Source of the DNA: Natrinema sp031626495
GTDB lineage: Archaea; Halobacteriota; Halobacteria; Halobacteriales; Natrialbaceae
DNA: 64,000 nucleotides
NCBI RefSeq assembly: GCF_031626495.1
Contig: NZ_JAMQOJ010000009.1
Location: 124,001 to 188,000 of the forward strand
Reading direction: 5' to 3'
Both the position numbers and the translations under genes were made by a program. Shown here in pieces: positions 26,192-35,726 of the stretch. The notes below the pieces were generated by a model. That model did not search any database. It was not told where the DNA came from and saw only the letters and a program-made list of their open reading frames with translations. Every line of letters starts with the position of its first letter. Position 1 is the stretch's first letter.

Positions 26192-27457
26192 ATGGATCAG
26201 ACCGGGAAAATAGGTGCGTTACTACGGAGTGCACGCACGAATGCAGCACTCTCGTGGAGCCTATTATTCGGCGTCGGTATCTTCGCCGGCAACAGTCTCG
26301 TATCAGGCGATTTCCTCTGGACAGGATTTGCGATGCTGATTCTGGGAATCGCAGCTGTTCCACCGCTGTTCTTTCGACGAACCAGCGTCATGCTACCGTG
26401 GGAGGTACTGTTGCTAGTCACGCTACCCCTCGTAGGGCGATTAGTGATCTCGGGGGGCTCAGCTCAGTTATTCACGTCACATCTTTCGGTCGCAGCACTC
26501 GCCCTTCTCATCGCTGTCGAACTCCACGTGTTTACAGCCGTTCGAATGAACGAGTGGTTCGCGGTCTCGTTCGTCGTCATTATCACATTAGCTACGGCGG
26601 GTCTGTGGGCGGTCATCCAGTGGGTAGCTGACGAGCTCTTCGGGACGTTTTTCATTCCGAATTTACAGACGCTCATGCTCCACTTCACTGGTGCGACGGT
26701 CGCCGGGATCGGAAGTGCCCTCCTGTTCACGTTGTATTTTCGTCGCATTACCATTCTATATCAGCGGTGTTGCCCCGGCATCCGACCTCCGTACACGAGA
26801 GCTGAGCCAACTCGATCTCTCGTCCGATTTCGTGACCGACTGGGGATATCTGAATCTCATGAACGACTAATCGTCCGGTTCCTGCAGATGATTCTTCTTG
26901 GCATACTCGTCGTTGGAAGCGTTCGAGGAGACACGAGCGTTATCGTCAACAGTGCACTGGGCTTTGGCGTGACGCAGCTTCCCGCGTTACTCAAACGGGA
27001 CTACGGTCTTCCCATGGACTCGGGGCTCGTGCTCTGGATTACCGCAGCCGTCGTCGTTCACGCTGTTGGTGCCCTAGGACCGTACCAGTCGATTTGGTTG
27101 TGGGATAAACTTGCCCACACGCTTTCTTCCTCCGTCGTCGCAGCAGTCGGCTACACGACCGTACGTGCGGTCAGTGAGTACACTCCTGATGTGTGGATTC
27201 CCTCTCGGCTGATGTTCGTGTTCATCTTGCTGTTCGTACTGGCTGCAGGTGTGTTCTGGGAGGTGCTCGAATTCCTCGCAGGGCAACTGGCAGTCGTCAT
27301 CGGAAGCGAAGATGTACTCATTCAGTATGGGTTGACCGACACGATGCTCGATCTTGTCTTCGATACCGTCGGCGGGCTCGTCGTTGCGATATGGGGAACG
27401 GCTTATTTGACGGGGACAGTCTCGGAACTCACTTCTTGGTTGAACGAACGAAGTTGA
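26192..27457 (+). CDS. Large membrane protein with C-terminal YjdF/DUF2238-like domain
   Basis: 421 residues from the ATG at 26192; an in-frame ATG at 26165 is possible. Ten or more hydrophobic helices. The C-terminal half, containing LWDKLAHTLSSSVVAAVGY (about 302-320), FWEVLEFLAGQL and DTMLDLVFDTVGGL, matches the pattern of the YjdF/DUF2238 inner-membrane family. The N-terminal half appears to be a diverged copy (LQTLMLHFTGATVAGIGSAL), so the protein may be an internal duplication. Function unknown. It is divergent from the geranylgeranyl reductase-like gene. Confidence 0.7.
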   Translation: MDQTGKIGALLRSARTNAALSWSLLFGVGIFAGNSLVSGDFLWTGFAMLILGIAAVPPLFFRRTSVMLPWEVLLLVTLPLVGRLVISGGSAQLFTSHLSVAALALLIAVELHVFTAVRMNEWFAVSFVVIITLATAGLWAVIQWVADELFGTFFIPNLQTLMLHFTGATVAGIGSALLFTLYFRRITILYQRCCPGIRPPYTRAEPTRSLVRFRDRLGISESHERLIVRFLQMILLGILVVGSVRGDTSVIVNSALGFGVTQLPALLKRDYGLPMDSGLVLWITAAVVVHAVGALGPYQSIWLWDKLAHTLSSSVVAAVGYTTVRAVSEYTPDVWIPSRLMFVFILLFVLAAGVFWEVLEFLAGQLAVVIGSEDVLIQYGLTDTMLDLVFDTVGGLVVAIWGTAYLTGTVSELTSWLNERS

Positions 27458-27651
27458 CGAAGACTCTATATATCCGCGTTAGTCGGTGAAGAGGTATCAC
27501 GTAATGATCACGGCTCTGGCGACTCCGCTGGTGCGTCAATCGCTATCGTGTTCCCGAGTTTACTGAGGATTCAGGTGGTTGTCTGTCCCGAATCAAAGCC
27601 AGACGAGCCGCCCACACAACATCTTTGAGACGGGTCGGCGTACGCTTCAAT

Positions 27652-27921
27652 ATGAATTGGCAGTGTATGTACTGTGATACGGTAATCGAGACAGAAACCG
27701 AGGATGAACGAAACGAACAGGGACGTCAGCATCTACTCGAACATCACCACACTGAACTAGAGCAGCGATTCAAACGGGAATACACCGGAGATTGCCAGAA
27801 CCAGGATTGTTCACACCACTTCGAGGCCACGGACGAAGACGAAGATCACTCGGGGTTTGTGTGCCCACATTGTGGTTTCGACCACGCGGAGTGGTATGCC
27901 GGAATGCTCACTGTCGAGTGA
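27652..27921 (+). CDS. Small zinc-finger protein
   Basis: 89 residues from the ATG at 27652. Metal sites are WQCMYCDT near the N-terminus with HLLEHHHTEL (a C2H2-like arrangement), and later CQNQDCSHHFE and FVCPHCGFDH, another four-cysteine ribbon. It looks like a two-module zinc protein. I do not recognise its target. It sits alone between a membrane protein gene and the convergent PAC2 gene. Confidence 0.78.
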   Translation: MNWQCMYCDTVIETETEDERNEQGRQHLLEHHHTELEQRFKREYTGDCQNQDCSHHFEATDEDEDHSGFVCPHCGFDHAEWYAGMLTVE

Positions 27922-27948
27922 AATCAATGGAACGGCTCGTGTCGACTC

Positions 27949-28692
27949 TTACATAAACATCCCATCAGCCGGTGATTGCGTTGTTTCGTCCGCTTTGACG
28001 CGCTCGGATAGTTCCTGATAGTACTCTTCTATCTTGACGGCAAACGCTTCGAGTTCACTCGTGTCGACGTTTAGCTCGTAGAGGGTGTCAACGGCCTCAA
28101 CGAGACGGATCGCCGCTTCGACGTCCGGGACCTCCTCGTGAACGGGCGTACTGAGTAGCCCGACTCGTAACGACGTATCCATCCCATGTTCGATGAGGCT
28201 CGCATTGATGCCCTCAAGGAAGCCACGACCCATCGGAGCGAGGTCTGTCTCTACCAGGCGGTGTGTTCGATAGTCGTCAGTCGCGACGAAGAATACGTCG
28301 TGTTCCCCCGGTTGGTGAACGACAGGTATCCCGAATAAAAGACTGATTTCGTCGACGCGGTATTCGTGCAACCACTCGATGACAGCCGATGCGAACGGAT
28401 CTGCCGCCCATCTAGGAACGAGTAGTTCGTTGACGAGGACCGTCACGTCGAGATCGGATCGGGAATATAATCGAGTGTGGTGGCGTGGGGAGCCATCGGC
28501 GAACGGCGTGATTGTCGGCAGCGCGTTTATCGTGACGTATCCTGTTTCCTCGAGACCGAGCTGAGTGACGAGGTAATCGGCAGCAGTCAGGCCGGCCAGG
28601 CCGTATGCCGAGAATCCAGCGATAATCGTTTCGGCAGGTGCCTCTGTCGTCGTTACGTTTACGGTTGTTTGGTGAGGTGGTTGGGCTGCCAT
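27949..28692 (-). CDS. PAC2 family protein (proteasome assembly chaperone-like)
   Basis: 247 residues from the ATG at 28692 (an in-frame start at 28710 is possible). The N-terminal strand-turn IIAGFSAYGLAGLTAADYLV (about 26-45), then FADGSPRHHTRLY and YRVDEISLLFGIPV, is typical of the archaeal PAC2/DUF75 family, named for similarity to a eukaryotic proteasome assembly chaperone. A C-terminal helix (about 200-235, DTSELEAFAVKIEEYYQEL) ends the protein. The biochemical function in archaea is not established. It has no obvious link to the metal genes. Confidence 0.85.
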   Translation of the reverse strand: MAAQPPHQTTVNVTTTEAPAETIIAGFSAYGLAGLTAADYLVTQLGLEETGYVTINALPTITPFADGSPRHHTRLYSRSDLDVTVLVNELLVPRWAADPFASAVIEWLHEYRVDEISLLFGIPVVHQPGEHDVFFVATDDYRTHRLVETDLAPMGRGFLEGINASLIEHGMDTSLRVGLLSTPVHEEVPDVEAAIRLVEAVDTLYELNVDTSELEAFAVKIEEYYQELSERVKADETTQSPADGMFM

Positions 28693-29074
28693 ACCGACAT
28701 CTACGCCCAAAACGCCCTTAATCGTCTCCTTAACACGGTACTCCTCCGAAATACGTTCAGGGGTGAATCAAGCCGAGAGTGCGGCCTATCGACTGGTAGT
28801 CTGGATTTTCGAGGTAGGTGTTGACTTGGACCCAGATCGAGTGGAACTCGAGCGGACGTAGGCATGACACAGTTTTCTTTCCTCTTCTTTCTATGGCCAG
28901 AATCACTACCCTCCTAGTTTCTCGATCTCAAAGTATCTGAAGCGAGTCGCGCCCAAACAGTAGCTACAAACAGCTTTCTCTCGAAGCTCAGCTTCGTAGT
29001 ACCTTAGCCTTCGATGAGTCCAGAGCTTTTGATTTAAAGGAGCAAACTGCTTGATTTGGTTCGCAGTGCGTCGG
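28693..29074. other. Intergenic stretch without recognisable gene
   Basis: 382 nt between the PAC2 start and the 3' end of aconitase. Minus-strand reading gives a possible 83-residue frame with two CxxC-like pairs overlapping the aconitase end, but it is not convincing as a gene. I see no RNA gene, repeat or transposon end here. Confidence 0.5.
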
Positions 29075-31855
29075 CTACTCCTCTGTGAGTAGTCGACGGA
29101 GCACCAGATGCAGGATTCCGTCGTTTTTGACGTATCGAACGGCCGCAGGCGTCCCAACTTGTGCCGTGACCGGGAACTCGACTGTCGAGCCGTCGTCCCG
29201 CTCTGCGACGACGGTCAACTCGTCGTTCATGTTCAGGCCGTCGTCCAGGCCACGAATCTCAATCCGCTCCGAGCCGTCGAGACCGAGGGATTCCCACGAG
29301 TCACCGTCGGCGAACTGGAGTGGGAGGACACCCATGCCGACGAGGTTGTCACGGAAGATACGCTCGTAGCTCTCGGCGATGGTCGCTCGAACGCCCAGGA
29401 GGTCAGTCCCCTTTGCGGCCCAGTCGCGGCTCGACCCGGTGCCGAGTTCCTCGCCGGCGAACACGACCAGCGGCGTGTCGTCCTCGCGATAGCGGCGGCT
29501 CGCTTCGAAGACGGTCGTCTGTTCTTCCGTTGGCTGGTGAATCGTGTAACCACCCTCGACGTTGTCGAGCATCTCGTTCTCGATACGGACGTTGGCGAAG
29601 GTGCCGCGCATCATTACCTCGTGGTTGCCCCGGCGAGCGCCGTACGTGTTGAACTCGTGGGGTTCGACGCCCTGTTCGACGAGCCACTCCCCGGCCGGCT
29701 GCTCGCGAGAAAACGGTCCCGCTGGACTGATGTGGTCGGTCGTAACCGTGTCACCGAGCAACATGAGCGTCCGAGCGTCCTCGATATCCGCGACGCCCGG
29801 TTGCTCCAGCGGGAAATCCTTGAAAAAGGGCGGTTCGCGGATGTACGTCGAAGAATCGTCCCACCCGTAGACATCACCGGTGGGTGCATCGAGCGCTTCC
29901 CAGCGCTCGTCCCCCTCGAACACCTCCGCGTACTTCTCCTCGAACATCGACGAGTCGACGCTGTCGTGAACCGCCGCGTGGATCTCGTCGGCGTCAGGCC
30001 AGATATCCGAGAGATACACCGGATTGCCGTTGTCATCTGTTCCGAGCGGGTCACGTTCGAGGTCGATATCCATGCGACCAGCAAGGCCGTAGGCGACCAC
30101 GAGCGGCGGACTGGCGAGGTAGTTCGCTCGCACTTTCGGATGGATGCGTGCCTCGAAGTTGCGGTTGCCCGAGAGGACGCTCGTCGTCCAGAGGTCCTCG
30201 GCATCGATTGCGCGCTCGATGGGCTCGGGGAGCGGCCCGGCGTTGCCGATACAGGTCGTACAGCCGTAGCCGACGACGTTGTAGCCGAGGTCCTCGAGGT
30301 GCGGGAGCAGTCCCGACGCTTCGAGATATTCGGTGACCACGCGACTGCCCGGGGCCAGACTCGTCTTGACGTACGCAGGGACGTCGAGCCCACGCTCAAC
30401 AGCGTTGCGAGCGAGGAGGCCCGCCGCGAGCATCACGGACGGATTCGAGGTGTTCGTACAACTGGTGATGGCGCTCACCACGACGCTTCCGTGGCCGATT
30501 TCGGTCGTCTCACCGTTCACATCGACTTCGACTCGTTTGTTGAGGTCACCGACATCCGGCTCCGGAAGGTCGGGGTCAGGTCGATCGGTGTCGGGCGCAC
30601 TGCTTTCACCGAGCCATCGGGTGAGTGCGTCCTCGTCGACGTCGTCGAGTTCGTCCTCGAATTCGCCGTGGACCAGCCCCCTGAAGTGCGTCTTCATGTC
30701 GTCCATCGGGACGCGATCCTGGGGCCGCTTCGGTCCTGCGAGACTCGGCGTAATCCTCGAGAGGTCGAGCTCGACCGTCTCCGTGTACTCGGGGTTCTGT
30801 TCACCGAACAGTCCCTGTGCGTCGAGATATTCACGAACGAGGTCGATGTGCTCCTCGTCACGGCCCGTGAGTTCGAGGTAGTCGAGTGTCGCCTCGTCGA
30901 CGGGGAACATACTGATGGTCGAGCCCTGTTCGGGTGCCATGTTCGCGATGGTCGCCCGATCCGGAACAGTCAGGTTCGACACGCCCGGGCCGAAGAACTC
31001 GACGAACCGATCGACGACACCGACCTCGCGAAGCTGTTCAGTGACGTGAAGTACGAGGTCGGTCGCAGTCGCCCCTTCGGGGAGTTCGCCGGTGAGGCGG
31101 ACGCCGACGACCTCGGGCAGTTTCATCGTGATGGGCTGGCCGAGCATGGCGGCTTCGGCTTCGATGCCGCCGACGCCCCAGCCGACGACGCCGATGCCGC
31201 CGATCATCGGCGTGTGACTGTCCGTGCCGACGAGCGTATCCGGGAGCAGCCAGTCGTCCCCACCTTGTTCGCGGGCGTGAACGACCTGTCCGAGGTATTC
31301 GAGATTGACCTGGTGGACGATTCCCGTTCCCGGTGGGACGACGCGGAAGTCGTCGAAGGCCTGCTGCGCCCATTTCAGCGCTCGATACCGCTCGCCGTTG
31401 CGCTCGTACTCCAGTTCGACGTTCTTCTCGTAGGCGTCCTCGGAGCCGAAATAGTCGACCTGGACGCTGTGGTCGATCACGAGGTCAATTGGAATCTCTG
31501 GCTCGACGATCGCGGGATCCTTGCCTTTCCGGTCAACCGCTGATCGGAGCGCTGCGAGGTCGACGACGGCAGGGACACCAGTGAGGTCCTGGAGGACGAC
31601 TCGTGAGGGAGTGAACGGGAGTTCGACGTCCGGGACGTCGGGCTGCCACGACGCGACGTGCCGAACGTCGTCGGCGGTGATGGTGTCACCGTCGACGTTC
31701 CGGAGGACAGATTCAAGGAGCACTCGGATGCTGACTGGAAGCCGATCCAGTTCGCAAAGGCCCGCTTCCTCGAGAGCGGTGAGGTCCGCCATCCGATAAG
31801 ACGACCCACCGAACTCGAATTGACGAACAGCGTCAAATGGGTTAGGGTTTGACAT
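29075..31855 (-). CDS. acnA: Aconitate hydratase
   Basis: 926 residues, the usual size of AcnA/IRP-type aconitase, which interconverts citrate and isocitrate in the TCA cycle. The [4Fe-4S] ligands are Cys in SCTNTSNP (about residue 465) and the pair in GYGCTTCIGNAGP (about 532-535). The substrate-site GTDSHTPMIGG lies near 210, and the C-terminal swivelling domain has FAGEELGTGSSRDWAAKG. Iron-sulfur dehydratases are classic targets of copper and oxidative damage, so an extra copy here may replace the damaged enzyme; that is an inference. A long open frame on the opposite strand is a codon-bias shadow. Confidence 0.96.
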   Translation of the reverse strand: MSNPNPFDAVRQFEFGGSSYRMADLTALEEAGLCELDRLPVSIRVLLESVLRNVDGDTITADDVRHVASWQPDVPDVELPFTPSRVVLQDLTGVPAVVDLAALRSAVDRKGKDPAIVEPEIPIDLVIDHSVQVDYFGSEDAYEKNVELEYERNGERYRALKWAQQAFDDFRVVPPGTGIVHQVNLEYLGQVVHAREQGGDDWLLPDTLVGTDSHTPMIGGIGVVGWGVGGIEAEAAMLGQPITMKLPEVVGVRLTGELPEGATATDLVLHVTEQLREVGVVDRFVEFFGPGVSNLTVPDRATIANMAPEQGSTISMFPVDEATLDYLELTGRDEEHIDLVREYLDAQGLFGEQNPEYTETVELDLSRITPSLAGPKRPQDRVPMDDMKTHFRGLVHGEFEDELDDVDEDALTRWLGESSAPDTDRPDPDLPEPDVGDLNKRVEVDVNGETTEIGHGSVVVSAITSCTNTSNPSVMLAAGLLARNAVERGLDVPAYVKTSLAPGSRVVTEYLEASGLLPHLEDLGYNVVGYGCTTCIGNAGPLPEPIERAIDAEDLWTTSVLSGNRNFEARIHPKVRANYLASPPLVVAYGLAGRMDIDLERDPLGTDDNGNPVYLSDIWPDADEIHAAVHDSVDSSMFEEKYAEVFEGDERWEALDAPTGDVYGWDDSSTYIREPPFFKDFPLEQPGVADIEDARTLMLLGDTVTTDHISPAGPFSREQPAGEWLVEQGVEPHEFNTYGARRGNHEVMMRGTFANVRIENEMLDNVEGGYTIHQPTEEQTTVFEASRRYREDDTPLVVFAGEELGTGSSRDWAAKGTDLLGVRATIAESYERIFRDNLVGMGVLPLQFADGDSWESLGLDGSERIEIRGLDDGLNMNDELTVVAERDDGSTVEFPVTAQVGTPAAVRYVKNDGILHLVLRRLLTEE

Positions 31856-31917
31856 GGATTATGATATGGTGAGGGATGGCTTAATCGTGGTCCCGTCAGG
31901 AGGTAGGTGCATACGCT

Positions 31918-32823
31918 CTATACACCCCGAATGGTAAGAACCGGCACGTCCGAGCTTCGGAGAACTCGTTCAGTTACGCTCCCGATGAGCTGTCGTGTAA
32001 GGCCAGACCGTCCATGTGTGCCCATCACGACGATATCGATCCCATGTTGATTGCAGTATTCCTCTATTGCCTGATGAGGAACGCCGTGTGTGATCTCAGC
32101 AGCGACTGAAATACCGTCGGCAGCTGCCCGGGACTGGACATCTTCGACGACAGTCTCTCCGTTTTGCTCCAGTACTTGTTGCAGTTCGTCCCACGTCCAT
32201 CCCGGACGAGACGCGTAGGCACCTCTATCCACAACGTAGAGGGCATGGAGCGTCGCATCGTACGTCCGAGCCAAATCAAGAGCGTGCGTGACTGCCTCTC
32301 GTGCGGGCTTACTCCCGTCAGTTGGGACGAGAATATTCTCAAAGCCTCCCTGAATCTCGGATTCTGATAGCGCCTCCGTCAGCTTCGATTTGACACTGAG
32401 GACGGGGATATCGACAGTACGTACGATTCGGGTCGTCACACTGCCGAGCAGGACTCGGTCGAGACCAGTGTGTCCTCGGGTTCCCATACAGACGAGGTCG
32501 ATCCCGGTATCAGTGATGTAGGACGCGATCTCGCGTGCTGGAATGCCACGGCGAACCTCAGTTATCGCATCGAGGCCATGTTCTGCAGCTCGAGTTGCGA
32601 TCTGCTGGGTGGCGGCATCGCCAGCCTCATACCATGTGTCCGGGAGTGTCTCCAGATCGGTTTCCAGCGCGGTCAGATCCAGCTTTCGCTCGATCGGCGA
32701 ACTATCGACGACGTGGAGCGCGTGGACGGTTGCATCGTATCGACGAGCGAGATCAAGTCCGTACTGGATTGCCGGCTCGACGTTATCGCTGCCATCGGTT
32801 GGGATGAGAATATCTGTGTACAT
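31918..32823 (-). CDS. Tandem universal stress protein (UspA family)
   Basis: 301 residues from the ATG at 32823 (a longer in-frame start would run into the upstream gene). Two clear Usp domains: ILIPTDGSDNVEP (about 5-17) to GTRGHTGLDRVLLGSVTTRI near 130-149, and ILVPTDGSKPARE near 171 to GTHGRSGLTRQLIGSVTERV near 275-294. Both have the ATP-binding GxxG(9x)GS motif. It lies 16 nt downstream of a small membrane protein gene whose promoter carries a shared-type palindrome, so both probably respond to the same signal. Confidence 0.93.
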   Translation of the reverse strand: MYTDILIPTDGSDNVEPAIQYGLDLARRYDATVHALHVVDSSPIERKLDLTALETDLETLPDTWYEAGDAATQQIATRAAEHGLDAITEVRRGIPAREIASYITDTGIDLVCMGTRGHTGLDRVLLGSVTTRIVRTVDIPVLSVKSKLTEALSESEIQGGFENILVPTDGSKPAREAVTHALDLARTYDATLHALYVVDRGAYASRPGWTWDELQQVLEQNGETVVEDVQSRAAADGISVAAEITHGVPHQAIEEYCNQHGIDIVVMGTHGRSGLTRQLIGSVTERVLRSSDVPVLTIRGV

Positions 32824-32839
32824 GGTTTGATTCTCCGAG

Positions 32840-33139
32840 TTACCGTGCGAGGGTATTGTACAGCCAGGCGAGAGCATACGCAAGGGCGAAGCTGATCACC
32901 GCTGCTTCGACCATGCCAGCTACCGTTCCGACGACGGTCGGCTCGAAGAACAGGTGCCACTGCTCCATCGCCTCGACAGCTCCCTCGTAGACGCCGATCG
33001 CTCCGAAGACACCGAGGAGGAGCATCACGATGGCAGAGACGACTGCTGCTGCGCCCGCCAGGGCCAGCGCATTGAGGCGCATCACACTGGTCGTGGATTC
33101 CGGATCGTACGTGTCCTGATGAGTGGTCGTCGTGCTCAT
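32840..33139 (-). CDS. Small two-helix membrane protein (DUF5676/holin-like)
   Basis: 99 residues from the ATG at 33139. A polar N-terminus (HQDTYDPESTT) is followed by two helices (about 20-45 and 70-97) ending FALAYALAWLYNTLAR. The arrangement, with a conserved-looking end AWLYN, resembles small membrane proteins annotated as holin-like or DUF5676, which often neighbour metal pumps; I am not certain of the family. It leads an operon with the Usp gene. A shared-type operator sits 38 nt upstream of its start. Confidence 0.65.
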   Translation of the reverse strand: MSTTTTHQDTYDPESTTSVMRLNALALAGAAAVVSAIVMLLLGVFGAIGVYEGAVEAMEQWHLFFEPTVVGTVAGMVEAAVISFALAYALAWLYNTLAR

Positions 33140-33461
33140 AACTAGAGATACGCTCCCCTCATTCAATCGGGTTTCTCTTACAATTCGAAAGGGAGAGTCA
33201 CTCTGGAGACATGGCACGGGAATATAGTGGGAGAAACAGCAGTACAACGCTCATCTTGGTCAGACTTCTATGTCAAAAGAACGAACAACAGCCAGCGAAC
33301 CGAATCAGTGACGCGCAGCCACTATTGAGCGCGAACGCAGTTCTCGCGGGGTTGACCACAGCTAATAGCCATAGGTACTTTTGAATCCAAGAATTACTCC
33401 GTCGAAACACCACCGTTTCCTAAGCGCAATTAACAAAGTAGATGGCTGTGATAGTCTATAT
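33140..33461. other. Intergenic region with a possible gene remnant and an operator-like site
   Basis: 322 nt between divergent genes. An ATG at 33270 starts MSKERT and stops after 13 codons (33309-33311). The first six residues and about 17 bases equal the start of the SHOCT protein gene at 43391, so this may be the stub of a lost copy. CTTTTGAATCCAAGA at 33378-33392 keeps 11 of 13 positions of the shared operator and lies 70 nt upstream of the permease at 33462. Confidence 0.4.
33177..33191. promoter_or_regulatory. Putative operator upstream of the small membrane protein/Usp operon
   Basis: CTTACAATTCGAAAG matches the shared pattern at 11 of 13 fixed positions. It begins 38 nt upstream of the start at 33139. 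The adjacent cattcaatcg recurs at the same relative place beside the ABC exporter operator (42561), so the whole promoter appears related. Confidence 0.4.
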
Positions 33462-34856
33462 ATGCAAGCCGCCCTCGTCGACGGAATTCTCGAGTCGCTA
33501 CGAATCGGCGTCGGCTTCCTCTGGACAGCAGCTTGGGCCATCATCATGGGGCTCGTCATCACGAGTCTCGTCCAGGTCTACGTCTCCAAAGAGCGAATGG
33601 CACAGGTGCTCGGAGAGGGAAACCTGAGTGGTCTCACGAAGGCAACAGTGTTCGGCGCTGCGAGCAGTGGGTGTAGCTTCGGTGCGGTCGCCATCGGGAA
33701 GGGGCTGTTCAAGAAGGGAGCGCACACGGTGAATTTCCTCGCATTCATGTTCGCCTCGACGAACCTCATCGTCGAGCTCGGGCTGATGATCCTCATCCTG
33801 CTTGGCTGGGAGTTCCTCGTCGCCGAGCTGCTCGGCGGGCTGATCCTCATCGCTGTGATGGCGGTCATCGTCCATTTGACGCTTCCCGAGAACCTCTTCG
33901 ATCGCGTCCGGGAGGAGTTGAACGAACGAGATAGCGCGGCTGGCGTCACCGAGGACCCGACCTGTGGCATGGAAGGTAAGGATGAGTTCTCGCTCGTGAC
34001 CGACGGCGGCGAGACGCTGAAGTTCTGCTCGGCGGGCTGTCTGGAGACCTATGAACAGGAAATGGCGAGCAGCGGCGGCTGGCGCGACGAGTTGCTCTCG
34101 TGGGGTGGCTGGTACAAAATCGGCAACCAGTACCGCAAAGAGTGGTCGATGATCTGGAAGGACGTCATCGCGGGCTTTCTCATCTCGGGCTTCGTCATCG
34201 TCTTCGTCCCCCAGTGGGTCTGGAACACGCTCTTCCTCCAGGGAGATGGGCTGCTCTTCAGCGCGGAGAACGCCCTGATGGGTGTGGCCATCGCCGTCAT
34301 CAGCTTCGTCGGGAGCATCGGCAACGTCCCGTTCGCGGTGGCGCTCTGGGGCGGCGGGGTGAGCTTCGCCGGGGTCATCGCGTTCGTCTACGCCGACCTC
34401 ATCACTATCCCCGTCCTCAACGTCTACCGCAAGTACTACGGCTGGAAGGTGATGGCCTACATCCTCGGCGTCTTTTTCGTCACGATGGCGTTCTCAGGGT
34501 TCCTGATGGAACTGCTCTTCGACGCGCTCGACATCGTGCCGAACCTAGCCGGCGCGCAGACCGCCTCCGATCAAACCTATTTCAAGCTTGATTACACGTT
34601 CTACCTCAACTTGATCGCGTTCGCCCTCTCGGGATTCCTGCTGTACGTCTACCGTCGCGGCCTCGGTGCGCCGGGGCAATATCGCGACCCGGTCTGCGGG
34701 ATGCGGACGGACGAGGACGGCCCGAGCGTTTCTTACGACGGTGAGACCTACTACTTCTGCTCGAACGCCTGCAAGCGATCATTCGAGAAGCACCCATCCG
34801 AATTTGCACATCAGCACCCGCAAGTCTCAGAATCTGGAGATTCCCAGAGCCATTAG
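33462..34856 (+). CDS. SO_0444-type metal efflux permease with two YHS/TRASH-like domains
   Basis: 464 residues from the ATG at 33462. Membrane block 1 (about 1-145) has AASSGCSFGAVAIGKGLFKKGA. A TRASH-like finger follows (DPTCGMEGKDEF and FCSAGCLETYEQ, about 165-205). Block 2 spans about 230-405, and a C-terminal YHS domain holds DPVCGMRTDEDG and YYFCSNACKRSF (about 408-440). The relative at 21932 has only the internal domain. The protein is expected to export copper or another soft metal, with the fingers binding it on the cytosolic side. An operator-like site lies 70 nt upstream. Confidence 0.87.
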   Translation: MQAALVDGILESLRIGVGFLWTAAWAIIMGLVITSLVQVYVSKERMAQVLGEGNLSGLTKATVFGAASSGCSFGAVAIGKGLFKKGAHTVNFLAFMFASTNLIVELGLMILILLGWEFLVAELLGGLILIAVMAVIVHLTLPENLFDRVREELNERDSAAGVTEDPTCGMEGKDEFSLVTDGGETLKFCSAGCLETYEQEMASSGGWRDELLSWGGWYKIGNQYRKEWSMIWKDVIAGFLISGFVIVFVPQWVWNTLFLQGDGLLFSAENALMGVAIAVISFVGSIGNVPFAVALWGGGVSFAGVIAFVYADLITIPVLNVYRKYYGWKVMAYILGVFFVTMAFSGFLMELLFDALDIVPNLAGAQTASDQTYFKLDYTFYLNLIAFALSGFLLYVYRRGLGAPGQYRDPVCGMRTDEDGPSVSYDGETYYFCSNACKRSFEKHPSEFAHQHPQVSESGDSQSH

Positions 34857-34891
34857 CATCACTAGGCGCTCTGAGACACCAAATGTGTGTT

Positions 34892-35392
34892 TCAATCGTG
34901 CGTGGACTCCGTGCGGATGATACCCGCTACGTTATCCATCTGTGCTGAAACATGTGCGCTCTCGCCTGCGACGTGCGTAATTAGATCATCCAAGGTGATC
35001 ATACCGACGACGCTCTCGTCTTCAATGACCGGGACGTGTCGAGCACCAGCATCGTCCATCTCTCTGAGCACTTTTGGGATCTCAGCATCTGCTGATACGG
35101 TGAGAGGGTCACGCGTCATAATGTCATTGGCTCGTATGTTGTCTCCGCTCGTCTCGGCAGCGAGCACACTGAACTCACTCTCCTCGGTGAGTAGGTCAGC
35201 GATCAGGTCCCGATCAGTGATGATCCCGGCGAGCTGATCGGCCTCTTCCACCACTACATACCTCGCACACCGCGATTGAGAGATCATCGTGTGCGCGATC
35301 TCGGCGACCGTGGCATCGGGGGCGACACGGGCAACCGACTCATCTGCGATTCGCCCGATATCCATCCGGAGGTCCGTGGGCCTAGTTCCCAT
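34892..35392 (-). CDS. Tandem CBS-domain protein (second copy)
   Basis: 166 residues, with two CBS motifs (GIITDRDLI near 54 and GMITLDDLI near 129) and the shared segments CARYVVVEE, ARHVPV and HVSAQMDN. It is clearly a paralogue of the protein at 389-889, matching it along its full length. A TATA-like element (aaatatctta, about 35423-35432) lies 31-40 nt upstream. The adenosyl ligand and regulated partner are unknown. It is convergent with the permease gene, 35 nt away. Confidence 0.9.
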   Translation of the reverse strand: MGTRPTDLRMDIGRIADESVARVAPDATVAEIAHTMISQSRCARYVVVEEADQLAGIITDRDLIADLLTEESEFSVLAAETSGDNIRANDIMTRDPLTVSADAEIPKVLREMDDAGARHVPVIEDESVVGMITLDDLITHVAGESAHVSAQMDNVAGIIRTESTHD

Positions 35393-35488
35393 ACTAGCCG
35401 GTACGATTCATACCGGGAAATATCTTAGTAATGGCAGGTCACCGTGGATGCCTCACGTCCGGTCGCTATCCGCCAGTTGATAGCTCTG

Positions 35489-35693
35489 TCATCCCTGTAC
35501 ACATAAGGAACAGGGACGAACTACGGCCCACCGAAGCGTGTACAGTACGGGAAGCATACCGGCCGCGACAACCAGTGTCACTACGAAACCGACTTGTAAA
35601 ATAATTATCTGTGCCAGTTGAAGAGTGTCTCTCAATAAGTCCGCCAACACCAATCACAACTGCTACAGCAATGTCTCGCCAACTGTCACTCAT
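35489..35693 (-). pseudogene. Frameshifted small membrane protein gene
   Basis: On the minus strand an ATG at 35693 begins MSDSWRDIAVAVVIGVGGLI. In a second frame the sequence continues ADLLRDTLQLAQIIILQVGF, then a hydrophobic stretch and TLRWAVVRPCSLCVQG to TGA at 35489-35491. The join (205 nt, not a multiple of three) suggests a two-helix protein of about 67 residues with one frameshift near 35630-35650. The family is unknown. It is divergent from the membrane wHTH regulator and may have been its partner. Confidence 0.4.
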
Positions 35694-35726
35694 GAACGGA
35701 TGCCACGACACACCGAGGCGGGATGG

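Noticed and set aside
29108..31543. An 811-codon open frame antisense to aconitase
   Set aside because: It exactly mirrors the codon-biased, GC-rich aconitase gene, whose iron-sulfur and catalytic motifs are intact. The antisense protein has no recognisable domain.
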